From: Pseudomonadota bacterium
GTDB taxonomy: Bacteria; Pseudomonadota; Gammaproteobacteria; Xanthomonadales; SZUA-38
NCBI GenBank assembly: GCA_039033415.1
Contig: JBCCCR010000003.1
Span: forward strand, 1-64,000
Length of the DNA stretch: 64,000 bases
Direction: 5' to 3'
Shown here: piece after piece, positions 1-8,775 of the stretch
How positions within the stretch are numbered: position 1 is the first letter of the stretch
Layout: every line of letters starts with the position of its first letter
Notes under the pieces: generated by a model
What the model was told of the DNA's origin: nothing
Seen by the model: only the letters and a program-made list of their open reading frames with translations
The model's database searches: none
Position numbers and translations under genes: made by a program

Positions 1-141
1 CTCAGCATTTAGCGACGCAGTGGCTGTGGCAATACAATAACGAACGACCCAACTCCGCCATCGGCGGCGTACCCCCAAGGCAGCTGTTGTCAGCTGCTTG
101 AATCTCTACTCGTTAACCCGAGTAAAAATGGGGGGATTACA
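1..141 (+). mobile_element. 3' end of an IS3-family insertion sequence
   Basis: The window opens inside an insertion sequence. The last codons of an IS3-type transposase (next entry) are followed by a 40-base non-coding tail ending in GGGGGGATTACA at about 130-141, which fits the right terminal repeat of an IS3-family element. The exact end and the target duplication cannot be fixed because the left end is outside the window. The element marks the left edge of the AT-rich defence region. Confidence 0.6.
3..101 (+). CDS. IS3-family transposase OrfB, C-terminal fragment (partial at window edge)
   Basis: The frame from base 3 reads to a TGA at 99-101 and contains YNNERPNSAIGG, the C-terminal signature of the rve integrase domain of IS3/IS150-type transposases (family consensus Y-N-x-x-R-P-H-S-x-L-G). 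Only about 32 residues lie in the window; the DDE catalytic residues would be upstream. The end of the protein looks natural, so the element may be intact to the left. Family assignment is fairly safe, subgroup is not. Confidence 0.75.
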   Translation, partial: QHLATQWLWQYNNERPNSAIGGVPPRQLLSAA

Positions 142-150
142 ATAGGAATT

Positions 151-552
151 GTGTATTTCAGCGGACGAGCATCAATAACAGCCGGGGGGCTCCGCTTGAC
201 TGCTCATGATGGGCTTCCAAAATATGCGGAGTACCTTTCTGTTGATCCATCAAAGTTTGCATCCGAACGAGTTCTCTTCCTGCTAGACGTTTGTCTTGAC
301 TCTGGTTCGAGTTTTATCTCGGACGATATTCAGAGCAGCGCCTTTGGCTTCGCAAAGTGTGAAAGAGATCGGGGTAGTATTGCTAAGGCTCTGACGGAAA
401 TGGACCCGCCGCAAGTTGATACAGACGACAGCGGCAATGTAGAGGTGAGCGAACTTCTTGTTTTCCTCGCATCAAGAGACGACATCGAGGTGTCAGAGTT
501 CAACTGGTCTCGCCAGGCGCTGGATACTCCGATCATTCAAGTAGAACCTTGA
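151..552 (+). CDS. Hypothetical protein, possibly 5'-truncated by the IS
   Basis: A 133-residue acidic protein with no family I recognise. It has a GTG start only nine bases after the apparent end of the IS3 element, with a short AGGA three bases before it, so the natural N-terminus may have been removed by the insertion. The C-terminal half includes the stretch ALTEMDPPQVDTDDSGN followed by a helix-strand pattern. No signal peptide or membrane segment is visible. It could be the tail of an unidentified island gene, and expression may depend on the IS end. Confidence 0.4.
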   Translation: MYFSGRASITAGGLRLTAHDGLPKYAEYLSVDPSKFASERVLFLLDVCLDSGSSFISDDIQSSAFGFAKCERDRGSIAKALTEMDPPQVDTDDSGNVEVSELLVFLASRDDIEVSEFNWSRQALDTPIIQVEP

Positions 553-676
553 GATAGGCACATTAGCTGAAACGGAAAACTGCAGATGAAAAAATGAGCA
601 ATCTGGATTTCCTTGGACAACGGCGTAACCAACGTTCATTTCTTAGGACATAAAACACGACCCCAAAAAGCATTGT

Positions 677-2473
677 TTAGGCCACCCAAGTTTCGCTTAG
701 ATGATCTACAACGTCTCGGTAGAATGCTCCCGACTTCAGAAGGGTCGGCCAGCTTCGTTCATCTTCAAGCGCAGCACGAGCTGAGATCAATTCCAGCAGT
801 ACCCCCCAAATGATATTAGGATCGCCCCTAAGCTCTGCGACTACCGCCTCCAAATCATTACCAAAAACCGTGACATGTTTCTCGAAAATTAGCGCGGTTC
901 CAAACACTGTAATCTGCGGAATCGCTGAATCCAATTGATCGAACAAAGGCTCCAAAGCTGTTCCGAAAGTCTTAACGTAGGCCGACTTTCGCTCCGCCTC
1001 ATTGGAATGTCGTTTCCGCTTCAACCGTTTGAATAGATCAACTTGTTCAGCGATCAGCCTACTCAGTTCATATGCGTCCCGGAACCGCTCTGCTGTTAAT
1101 TCCGATTGAAGAATCTTCGAGAAACTACCTCCATCATCTGTAAAGATTTTGGATGGGTCCTTCTTTGCTAATTGCGGGTCTCCATAATAGGTTGAAACAT
1201 ACGCTTGCATGCCGTCTTTCAGCGGAATTACCTTATGGGCAAGAGGGCTGCCGAAGGTATTTTCCAACTCAGCTACCTCATCTGGCAACATAGCTTCAAT
1301 TTCGCCGGCTCTTCGTTCCAGGAAGTAGCCAAGAGTTGCAAGTGAATGCAACAGCTGAACAATCCTAGGATCGTTCGAGCGGAGAAACGTATTATCTACT
1401 CGCGTTTGGTTGTTGAGATTGATCGCGACATTGGACGCGAACTCTTTATCTCTTCCAGTGGTTATCACGCGAACGGCGGTGTGAACCTTTGATTGCAAAA
1501 CACCCTGTTTGAAACACCGGTGAAGAATCCGTAGCGTTTGCCCCCCATTTACGACCTGTGGACGCACCAAGCTGATGTGAGTGTTGAAAGGCTGATAGGT
1601 TGCAGAGTCACAGATGATCGATAACCCATTGTTGAAGTGAAAAAAGTCGCTAGCTTCTTGTGGCGTTGATGCGGTTTTCGCAATAGCCAAATTGGTCCCT
1701 TTATCGCCTTCAAACATACGGACGTTCTGCTGCAGGATCGTTTCGCCATGGGTGTCGTAGAGATTTGCAAGATATTCTCCACTGAGATCAAAAAGGTAAG
1801 TTTCATGTTCGCCGATTCTTGTCATGTATGGCTGCCGAGCAAGGGGTATGTCGAGCGTCGCATCTAGCGTTGGTAGATTCACGCTATAAAACTTGTTGTG
1901 AATGTCATTTAGGTTCTGGAAATCCCAGCGAAACAAGTCTTTTGCCGCACCGCTGTTTTTCTGGCAGAAACTGTTAAGTTTGGTTTGAGCTTCATCTGGT
2001 AAACCAGGAAGACTAGAAATCGCAACTACAATACGGTAACCGGAAGGAGTAAATCCATAAATCTCGTCCAGCCGACCGCGTAATTCTTGATTCGCAATTT
2101 TTTCGTGGTTCCGGCCTAGAATTACCTCTAGGCCAGATAGAAGCTTATCAATATCACCTGCAGCAATCGGTTTTTCGACCGACTGAGGGTTCTTAAACTG
2201 GTAGAAAAAGACGACGTCGTCGCGAATTTCAATCGCATCGATACCTAGGTCACCCGCGCCGTCACAGATCTGTTCTTTAGCCTCAATCTCGGTCATGCCT
2301 AAGACATTTCTAAAATACCAGTAAGCAAACCCATAGCCGTCGTCATTGAATTCTTCAGCTTCAACTATTGCTGCAATTTGATTTCCCAGTTGCTCTTTGA
2401 ACAAGTTCAGAATTTCAGGGGCTTCTCCGTTCAATTGCTTACCTCTATTTGGTGAAACCAGACCACCGGCCAA
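677..2473 (-). CDS. AIPR-family abortive-infection protein with N-terminal PD-(D/E)xK-like nuclease
   Basis: 598 residues. The core (about residues 240-560) carries the hallmarks of the AIPR family (abortive infection phage resistance): FHFNNG at 280-285 and PQVVNGGQT at 307-315. The N-terminal part contains DLGIDAI with D79, then YQFK at 91-94, a D...QxK arrangement like Mrr-type PD-(D/E)xK endonucleases; that an active nuclease is present is inference. Such proteins are known in phage-defence loci and are expected to cleave nucleic acid when triggered. The longest frame starts at TTG 2473; a second TTG at 2434, six bases after AGAGGT, has the better ribosome site. It lies 231 bases downstream of the KaiC-like gene on the same strand, so co-transcription is possible but not forced. 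Confidence 0.8.
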   Translation of the reverse strand: MAGGLVSPNRGKQLNGEAPEILNLFKEQLGNQIAAIVEAEEFNDDGYGFAYWYFRNVLGMTEIEAKEQICDGAGDLGIDAIEIRDDVVFFYQFKNPQSVEKPIAAGDIDKLLSGLEVILGRNHEKIANQELRGRLDEIYGFTPSGYRIVVAISSLPGLPDEAQTKLNSFCQKNSGAAKDLFRWDFQNLNDIHNKFYSVNLPTLDATLDIPLARQPYMTRIGEHETYLFDLSGEYLANLYDTHGETILQQNVRMFEGDKGTNLAIAKTASTPQEASDFFHFNNGLSIICDSATYQPFNTHISLVRPQVVNGGQTLRILHRCFKQGVLQSKVHTAVRVITTGRDKEFASNVAINLNNQTRVDNTFLRSNDPRIVQLLHSLATLGYFLERRAGEIEAMLPDEVAELENTFGSPLAHKVIPLKDGMQAYVSTYYGDPQLAKKDPSKIFTDDGGSFSKILQSELTAERFRDAYELSRLIAEQVDLFKRLKRKRHSNEAERKSAYVKTFGTALEPLFDQLDSAIPQITVFGTALIFEKHVTVFGNDLEAVVAELRGDPNIIWGVLLELISARAALEDERSWPTLLKSGAFYRDVVDHLSETWVA

Positions 2474-2704
2474 AAATACCTGCGGCTAGACTCGACTGCG
2501 ATTCGGCTGGTCGCGGTCACGGCTTTGATCAGTCTCAATGAACGCAAAGTCGCACCATATCGGTTGCGGCTATCGCAATATCAGGACTGGCGATAACGTT
2601 GGCGGTTCAGATTTGGACTCAAGAGAAGATATGCAAATACCGAGGGGTTAGAACTAGGTGGCCGGGTTAACCCGAACTGCCAATGATGGCAAGATCTATT
2701 GGAG

Positions 2705-5131
2705 CTACCGCTGCTTTATACCCGGCAGTCTCCTGCGCACTTCGCCAACTGTCGCAGTGGATACAACCTCGGCCAGCAGCCCGTCGCGAAGAACAAACCT
2801 TGCTCGGCGATTTCTCAGGTCAATCCAACGCCCTGAGTCCTTACTTAGCGTTGCTTGATATCCTGACTCCTTCCGTCGCTCGAGTTCGATACAGTAGTCG
2901 GCCCCCGACAATAGAAAATCGAGTGAATCGGTTGACGCTTTTGATTCACCAAAGATGAAAAAACTGGTAATGGGCTCGGTGGTGACTAGTTCGAACAGAG
3001 CTGGCCAAAAGAGAGGATCATTGCCCAACTCTGGGAGGATAAAATCTGCAACCTCGATATGATCGAAAATAACGCGATCTATTGGAGTTCCGGCGCGACG
3101 GGACGCAATAAATGTACCTCGCAACTCAGCTAGGAAATGCTCGGCCCGAAAGTTTCTACCGACTGAGAACCACCTAATCGATTTTGTGGGAAGCTGATCC
3201 CACCTTTTTGCAAGTGACGCACCAAGGTTTCTAATGTATTGAGACTCTGGGATCCTAAAAGTTACCACCAAGACTTTGGTAGGCAGCATTCGGCTTTCAG
3301 TGATGGTGTCAATAGAAGGCTCTGTCGCTAGCTCCATTGCAAGCCAAGGCTTGGCGGTCCCATTGCTTCCTTTGATTAACGTTGAACTCTTCTCACGAAT
3401 GCCAAGCGTATTTACTAGACTGTTTATAGGTTTGGGAAGCGAAATGAATTTCTGCGTACTTGGAATTGACCGCCGCCGCCTCCGCAAGGCACTTATCGTC
3501 GCGTCAGCAGATGGGTATACGCTCACACCTTTCTCACTATTGATTCGAAATGGGTGTTTGCCAGGCTGAAACCTTTGGGCGCGACACTTCTCGATTTCCA
3601 TCCATCGTTGATTTCCGTTATCGATTCCTAGCCGAATTACAGTATCTGCTAGATAAGAAATCTTGGAAAACTCAGGGTCGTCGTCGTCTTCATGAACAGC
3701 TAGCCCCCAGAATCCATTGCGTCTGAGGACGTCAAAAAAACCTCCCAACCACTCCCTACTGTTCTCCGGATCGGCGCCCTTAAGGGCGTTAACACTATCT
3801 ATTGCGACAGCTTTCCAATTACGGTGCCTCAGCCCCCCCGAAAGACGCTCCAGCGCGCCGACCAGGTCTCGTCTCTTGATACCCTTAGGTCGAGCATCAC
3901 TGGCAGGTTCGCAAAAGAATGCCAGCACACCCCGCGAGTCTTCTATCTCAGCAAAAACACCGGTTGCACTTTCATCAGAAAACTCAACCAAATCATAGGC
4001 AGAGGGATCAAGCAGATTCAGCGATACCAGCCTATCAACGAGCATCGAATAACTTTCCTCTAAGGAAAAGTAAATCGCCGCTTTTCCAGCCTTTGCAAAA
4101 TTTGCTAAGAGAGTGAGAGCAAAAGTAGTTTTCCCAGATCCGGCTGTTCCGTCGATCACCCAACCGGGACCAGTATCGGTATTTGGTAGTAACCCACCGC
4201 AAAAAATGAAGTCTAATCCCGGAATATTTGAATAGTGGCCAAAGACTCGCGCCTGTAGATAACTATTATCAAGAACGCGTAAAGGGCTCACCGCACAAAC
4301 GCGAGAAGGTTTCAAGTATTCATCATCCCCCACTCGATATTGAAGCCGTACGCCGTTAACGAGTCGATAGAACAGATAGACACCAAGAGCAACTCGATCG
4401 GGAGTATCGGAAACAGTCTCGTACAAGCTCGAAACTCTTGAAAGCAGAAAACTCAAGCTAACCGTATTGGGCCTATTTGCTCTGACATCCCTTATAGACG
4501 GGTGCGCTTCGCCGTAAAAGATCTCATTCACTCGATTGCAAACGAGATTGAGAGCATATTTCTGCTCAGTATTAAAACGAATCCCGAATTCTCGACGAAT
4601 CCAGTCTTGGATGTGGATTTCCGCGAGAGAATCGGTTTTGCCGTAAGTCTCGATCAAATAGTTCTTTAATACAGCTATAGGATCAACCGATTCACCTATA
4701 TATGTTGCAGCAACCCCCTTGAATTGACGAGCTGCACTCGGGTCGTTTACTGGCTTGATGGTCCAGTGTGGATCGATCGAATCCGAATCGAAAACAATAA
4801 AACCCGCATAGTTGTCCGAGAACAGGTCTGGGAGACGCAAATTAGAACTTGTTTTCCCCGCCGGGGGACGAAGCAGCATGTTTTCTATTGATGAGGCAAT
4901 TGAGTGGGAAGGCGTGAATCCACCTCTTTGAATATGCCTCATAATCGGAGAGGTTTTCGCGACTTCCCATATATCTGCCTTGGCAAAAGTGGCAGCGGCT
5001 TGTCGCGTGATGAGTTTGGGAGCAAGCCCCTGCCCATCGACGCGGTCCATTGCAAACTCGTAATTTAAGAACTCTACAAATGCGAGTACTTGCCTTAACT
5101 CTGATGCAAATTTACGTCCGCCTAACGGCAT
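2705..5131 (-). CDS. Tandem KaiC/RecA-like ATPase, second domain degenerate
   Basis: 808 residues. After a unique N-terminal region (1-300) comes a KaiC-type RecA fold: Walker A GTAGSGKTT at 328-336, the KaiC-typical glutamate pair E358-E359 in SLEES, Walker B around D445 (AIDS), and SYLADTVIRLG near 492-502, the usual KaiC strand. A second copy follows at about 560-790, where the P-loop is broken (GSNGTAKP at 588-595, the Thr after Lys replaced by Pro), so it probably does not hydrolyse ATP. The tandem layout recalls clock KaiC, but the phosphosite region is not evident and the context is a defence-like island. The start codon overlaps the preceding small gene (5122-5131), so translation is coupled and it belongs with the cyclase. 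Likely role: ATP-driven sensor or switch controlled by the cyclase product (inference). Confidence 0.8.
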   Translation of the reverse strand: MPLGGRKFASELRQVLAFVEFLNYEFAMDRVDGQGLAPKLITRQAAATFAKADIWEVAKTSPIMRHIQRGGFTPSHSIASSIENMLLRPPAGKTSSNLRLPDLFSDNYAGFIVFDSDSIDPHWTIKPVNDPSAARQFKGVAATYIGESVDPIAVLKNYLIETYGKTDSLAEIHIQDWIRREFGIRFNTEQKYALNLVCNRVNEIFYGEAHPSIRDVRANRPNTVSLSFLLSRVSSLYETVSDTPDRVALGVYLFYRLVNGVRLQYRVGDDEYLKPSRVCAVSPLRVLDNSYLQARVFGHYSNIPGLDFIFCGGLLPNTDTGPGWVIDGTAGSGKTTFALTLLANFAKAGKAAIYFSLEESYSMLVDRLVSLNLLDPSAYDLVEFSDESATGVFAEIEDSRGVLAFFCEPASDARPKGIKRRDLVGALERLSGGLRHRNWKAVAIDSVNALKGADPENSREWLGGFFDVLRRNGFWGLAVHEDDDDPEFSKISYLADTVIRLGIDNGNQRWMEIEKCRAQRFQPGKHPFRINSEKGVSVYPSADATISALRRRRRSIPSTQKFISLPKPINSLVNTLGIREKSSTLIKGSNGTAKPWLAMELATEPSIDTITESRMLPTKVLVVTFRIPESQYIRNLGASLAKRWDQLPTKSIRWFSVGRNFRAEHFLAELRGTFIASRRAGTPIDRVIFDHIEVADFILPELGNDPLFWPALFELVTTEPITSFFIFGESKASTDSLDFLLSGADYCIELERRKESGYQATLSKDSGRWIDLRNRRARFVLRDGLLAEVVSTATVGEVRRRLPGIKQR

Positions 5132-5607
5132 AACTTGTGAGCAGCGTCAATTTTGTGGGTTGAAGAAGAGCCCGTTTTTATTGAGTACGTGTAGTCGGGT
5201 TCACGCTGGCGATGATGCAGAAGACGCCGCAAGAGCCCGGGTTTTTCAGTAGGTACCGATGTTTCGTTTGAAGCTACAGGCAACGTATAGTCTCGCCAAT
5301 CATTCAAACCAACTTTCGCGCTGCCGGATTCAAAGAGCAAAGTCTCTAGTTCGTCTGGGTATCGACTGCCGGCGGACGTCAGCGTGCCTCTCAATTGGCG
5401 AAACAGACTAATCGCCTTATTATCGGCATTAGTCTTTCGTTCGATTAAGTACATTATCTTTATCAAACGAGTAAGTGAGTCTGCAGCCGCCACTTTCTGC
5501 GCAGAGTCTTTAGCTCTGCTCAAGTCTCGCAACGCGTCCTGCATTTGAGCAAAAAAGACGTCATAGTCGGGCCTGCGAGCCTCCCTATCTTCTTGACTCT
5601 CAGTCAT
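5122..5607 (-). CDS. Small helical protein between cyclase and KaiC-like ATPase
   Basis: 161 residues with no recognised domain. The first 75 residues (Asp/Ala/Leu rich, no Pro) should form helices; the region after 110 is basic and low in order. It overlaps the cyclase gene by 8 bases upstream and the KaiC-like gene by 10 bases downstream, so it is part of a tightly coupled three-gene unit. It could be an adaptor or effector partner for the ATPase. No membrane segment, nuclease motif or TIR-type signature is visible, which separates it from the usual Pycsar effectors. Confidence 0.7.
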   Translation of the reverse strand: MTESQEDREARRPDYDVFFAQMQDALRDLSRAKDSAQKVAAADSLTRLIKIMYLIERKTNADNKAISLFRQLRGTLTSAGSRYPDELETLLFESGSAKVGLNDWRDYTLPVASNETSVPTEKPGLLRRLLHHRQREPDYTYSIKTGSSSTHKIDAAHKLCR

Positions 5608-6943
5608 TTCGATAAAGCCTTCCGGGGACTCTATCTAGGAATGCATAGCGCGATTTCTTCATTACTTCGTTCTCGTCGTTCTGCAGGTGAGCCGAGAATC
5701 TTCGCTTTGCCCTTATCGGTGCGCTGAGACGTCTAAGAATGAAGTCTAATGCCCGGCCCTGAACCACCGTGGTTTGCTTAAGCATCGCTTCAAGTTTCGA
5801 CGAATCAGGAGACACCTTTCTGCGAGGAATCACGTTTACCCAACCCTTGGAGCCGCCAGAAATTTTCCTAAGTTCTTCTTGGAGCTGCGCCAGATCGCTC
5901 GCAAACTTTTGTCCATGCGCTCCTTCCATTGGAAAGGCTTTCATGAAATCGAGTTTCCTCTGTAGAGCTAGATCTTTCGGGTAATTCGTTTCATCGGCAG
6001 ACCTTTTGTATCCAATCAACGCGAATAACCCATCGACCGCACCAACTACAACCTCCGCCTGCAGGCCACGCTCGGAGGATCCTCTTGCATTAATTAGTTT
6101 CTTGAGACCCTTCGAGATCTTTATGAGTTCAAAATAGACCTTAAGGTCTAAGCGAGATATCTCGGCAGTTCGAAACATGGTGGTAATCAGACCTAAGGAT
6201 TCGGTTCGAAAGTCGGAATGAGCTTCGTCTGACTCAACATAATTTTTTACATCCGTTCCTAAAACATATGACGCTCTTTTCACAACCTGTCCGTTGCCAC
6301 CCTGACTTCGAGACGATGTTTCCTCATGCTGTTGGGGAGATTCCTCTTGTTGGCCTGTATGGCCTTCTTTCGCATACAACTCATGCACTATGTGATTTCC
6401 AAATCCTTTCGCAAGCTCTATTTCCCCAAGAGGGCGTATCGACATTTCACCGGAAATATCGGAGCCCTGTCGTTCAAAAAACTCCGTCTTCAACTCGCTA
6501 ACATATTCGTCCGTGGCCCAAATTTGCCCCGGCTCCACCTTCGGTTCGAGCCGTGCAGCAGTGACGATACTTGGACCGTACGGCGTTTCCTCTCTGCCTC
6601 GAAAAGGGTCCAGCGATTTCTCATAGCCACCATAATGCAGTGCGACTCGCATCTTTAGGCCTGGCGGAATAAACCTGGCATCCCCTTTAGGTTCGTGCCG
6701 GTATTCGTTCGAGTTCAGATATTCGTTCATTGTGCGAGCGGCACTGGCTAGAAGTAACGTGCGTTCATGAATCACTATCACACCATCACCCCAAGAGTTC
6801 GTATACTTTGCCCCGTCAACCACAGTAGAGATCCTTTCATATAGGCACTCCATAAGGTATTCGTGGAACGCCCCTGTTTCATGGTAGTCGAGTTTTGAGT
6901 AGCCGCTGATATCAGCAAATAGTATTGCGTGTTTTTCTGCCAT
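5600..6943 (-). CDS. Class III (adenylate/guanylate-type) nucleotide cyclase with C-terminal helical region
   Basis: 447 residues. The N-terminal 190 residues form a class III cyclase catalytic domain: metal-binding D11 in FADISGYS, second metal residue D53 in SWGDGV, the RVALHYG strand near 100-106, and AARLE with the transition-state arginine R131, followed by PGQIWAT. A polar Gln/Glu-rich linker (about 195-220) leads to a helical C-terminal domain that I do not recognise. The base produced (cAMP, cGMP or a cyclic pyrimidine) cannot be told by eye. The ATG at 6943 is chosen over an adjacent TTG at 6946. It is the first gene of the cyclase-helical protein-KaiC operon; stand-alone bacterial cyclases of this type are known as Pycsar immune sensors, but no standard Pycsar effector sits here. 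Confidence 0.82.
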   Translation of the reverse strand: MAEKHAILFADISGYSKLDYHETGAFHEYLMECLYERISTVVDGAKYTNSWGDGVIVIHERTLLLASAARTMNEYLNSNEYRHEPKGDARFIPPGLKMRVALHYGGYEKSLDPFRGREETPYGPSIVTAARLEPKVEPGQIWATDEYVSELKTEFFERQGSDISGEMSIRPLGEIELAKGFGNHIVHELYAKEGHTGQQEESPQQHEETSSRSQGGNGQVVKRASYVLGTDVKNYVESDEAHSDFRTESLGLITTMFRTAEISRLDLKVYFELIKISKGLKKLINARGSSERGLQAEVVVGAVDGLFALIGYKRSADETNYPKDLALQRKLDFMKAFPMEGAHGQKFASDLAQLQEELRKISGGSKGWVNVIPRRKVSPDSSKLEAMLKQTTVVQGRALDFILRRLSAPIRAKRRFSAHLQNDENEVMKKSRYAFLDRVPGRLYRND

Positions 6944-7425
6944 CAATATGGATTTCCAATGTGTTCAAAAGCTGGGAGGCACACGTTTTCTCCGAACCAA
7001 GATCCTTGGTGGCAACCGCTAACGAAGCCGAGTAATACAAGCACCGGGTATCTGGATTTGCCTTCCACTCGATAGAGTAATGTCGCGGTATCGTCGACAT
7101 CGGACGTTCGCCCCCCCTTTAACACCGAACGCGTTTGATTCGTCGGCTACACGGCACTATCAATCCCCTTAAGCCGCGCAGAGTGGCTTCCACGCGATTG
7201 TGCTAAACCTTACACTGGGGTAAACACGTCGGTCAATTTTCCGTATTCAAGAGAACGCCTAGGTTAAGGCTCTACTTGCCCCTTTGTTTCGAGGAGCAAC
7301 AAGCCAGTCAGTGGAAATGGCGAGAGCGGTTGTCAGATCCGATGAAATTGAACGACCCCAGGGTTTTCCGGAGTCCTTTTGGTAAGACCTTTTCGGCACC
7401 TGGTTTCGCTAATTCCGAGCGGGCA
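6944..7425. other. Intergenic region upstream of the cyclase operon
   Basis: No gene is supported here. Short frames on both strands have no recognisable content. The gap separates the GIY-YIG gene from the cyclase operon on the same strand, so the cyclase operon probably has its own promoter inside it. Confidence 0.5.
7207..7236 (-). promoter_or_regulatory. Candidate sigma70-type promoter for the cyclase operon
   Basis: On the minus strand TTGACC (7236-7231) and TAAGGT (7212-7207) are separated by 18 bases, about 260 bases upstream of the cyclase start. This is only a weak consensus match and the 480-base gap holds no other convincing signal. Confidence 0.25.
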
Positions 7426-8775
7426 TCAGCGATCTGAGGGGATTTCAGGCCAATAGCCCCTGCTTTGGAAGAATTCCGTAGACTCCACCTCCTCGCAAAA
7501 TTCGAGGAGATTTCCAACCATAGAGAGCAACACGTCGCGCACCTCGCTCGGCTTAGCGAAGAAGAACTCTTTTCGCGCATTTGCGTGATTGAGCCGCCGG
7601 TCGGAAAAGTGATCATGCAGTTCCTTTTCCAACGTCACGGCGTCTTCTGAGAAAAACAGTGCGTGCACGTCAAACTTGAACGGAACAGATGCGCCCCCTA
7701 GTTCGTTTACTCGGTCAATCGGCTCAAGACGCCGAGTGAGTCCGATCTTGACGACGTTCTTACCAAATGCGCCAAGGTTCGAGATTACGTAGACGTAGCC
7801 TGCCCGAACATTCGCTTGCCGATAGTCGTTTTGCTCGATCGCCTGATCGATCTCCGCAAGCTTCGACTCAAGTACTGAATCAGATTGTCCTGAGCGAGAC
7901 AGCGCCTCAAGAGCCTGAACCAAGTGGGTACGCTCTTTGTCGAGCCGTTCGCGTTCGGCGGCCAACTCGGCCTGAACTCTTTTCTCTTCGCGTAGTCGGG
8001 CTCGCTCCTCCTTTGCCGCCTCCCTTTCTTCCTGTTTCTTCATCTGGAAGTCCGCAGTGAGTTCGATTTCCTGGAGTCGAAGGCCATGGAATTCATTGCT
8101 AACGCGCATTTCCATCATCGAACCAAGTCTCGCGATTGCGTCTCGGGTGCGCTCTACTCGCTTCTTGGCTGCCAGCACATTCCCGGCTCGGAGTGCGCGA
8201 ATACAGGCATCCACCTGAGAGTTGTAGGCGATCAGCATCAGCTTCGAGAAGTCCCGAGTCATCTTCTTACCCTGAGCCAAGGAATTGTCGAAGGTGAACA
8301 TGCTCGAGACTTCTATTGCGGTCCTGGATTTGACCATCGCAGAGATCTTGCTATTCAATTCCTTCAGCTTTGTCTTGTACGCCTCTGCATTTTCTAACGG
8401 GTGGTGATACCGGTAAATCCCAACTTGCTGAAGCACCACTTCATCGTTGAGGCTAGCCAAATCCTCGTCTGATTCACCCGCTTCAGCAAGCTGAGCCCGA
8501 AGCGCTTGGTTCTCAGACTCAAGAAATCGGAGGCGGACGGATGTGTCCGCCGAGGGCTGCTCGATGGTGCCCCTTTCTGGCGTATCTTCGGGTGTCGGCG
8601 TGGAAACCTCCTTGCTTCCCCTACCCTTAGGGGCATTGTCATCAACCCACATCTCCCAACCATCAGGCGGGGCCGGCCAGCTGGGATCGGGAGTCCAACC
8701 TTTTGGTGGCTCCCAGTTATCCGGTGGCTTTGGCCAACCAGGCGGCGGATTAAACTTAAGCGTTTTCTGTGTCAC
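7426..8775 (-). CDS. DUF4041 protein with C-terminal GIY-YIG (T5orf172/MUG113) domain
   Basis: 449 residues in three parts. Residues 9-43 are a Trp/Pro-rich segment with repeated PPGWP/PPDNW/PDPSW units. Residues about 110-300 are helical and match the DUF4041 layout ending in a charged coiled coil. Residues 325-415 are a GIY-YIG nuclease-like fold of the T5orf172 type: YVYVIS (GIY strand), VVKIGLT (YIG strand), the R-V-N-E-L-G helix, E385 region (LEKELHDHF) and RKEFF. Such proteins occur in phages and mobile islands; a nicking role is inferred. The start overlaps the coiled-coil gene upstream by four bases (ATGA), so the two are translationally coupled. Confidence 0.78.
   Translation of the reverse strand: MTQKTLKFNPPPGWPKPPDNWEPPKGWTPDPSWPAPPDGWEMWVDDNAPKGRGSKEVSTPTPEDTPERGTIEQPSADTSVRLRFLESENQALRAQLAEAGESDEDLASLNDEVVLQQVGIYRYHHPLENAEAYKTKLKELNSKISAMVKSRTAIEVSSMFTFDNSLAQGKKMTRDFSKLMLIAYNSQVDACIRALRAGNVLAAKKRVERTRDAIARLGSMMEMRVSNEFHGLRLQEIELTADFQMKKQEEREAAKEERARLREEKRVQAELAAERERLDKERTHLVQALEALSRSGQSDSVLESKLAEIDQAIEQNDYRQANVRAGYVYVISNLGAFGKNVVKIGLTRRLEPIDRVNELGGASVPFKFDVHALFFSEDAVTLEKELHDHFSDRRLNHANARKEFFFAKPSEVRDVLLSMVGNLLEFCEEVESTEFFQSRGYWPEIPSDR

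Noticed and set aside
2705-5131. Calling the ATPase a circadian clock KaiC
   Set aside because: There is no KaiA or KaiB gene, the second P-loop is broken and the context is an island with defence-like genes.
5600-6943. Calling the cyclase operon a standard Pycsar system
   Set aside because: The cyclase fits, but no TM or TIR effector is present, so only a relation to cyclase-based immunity is claimed.
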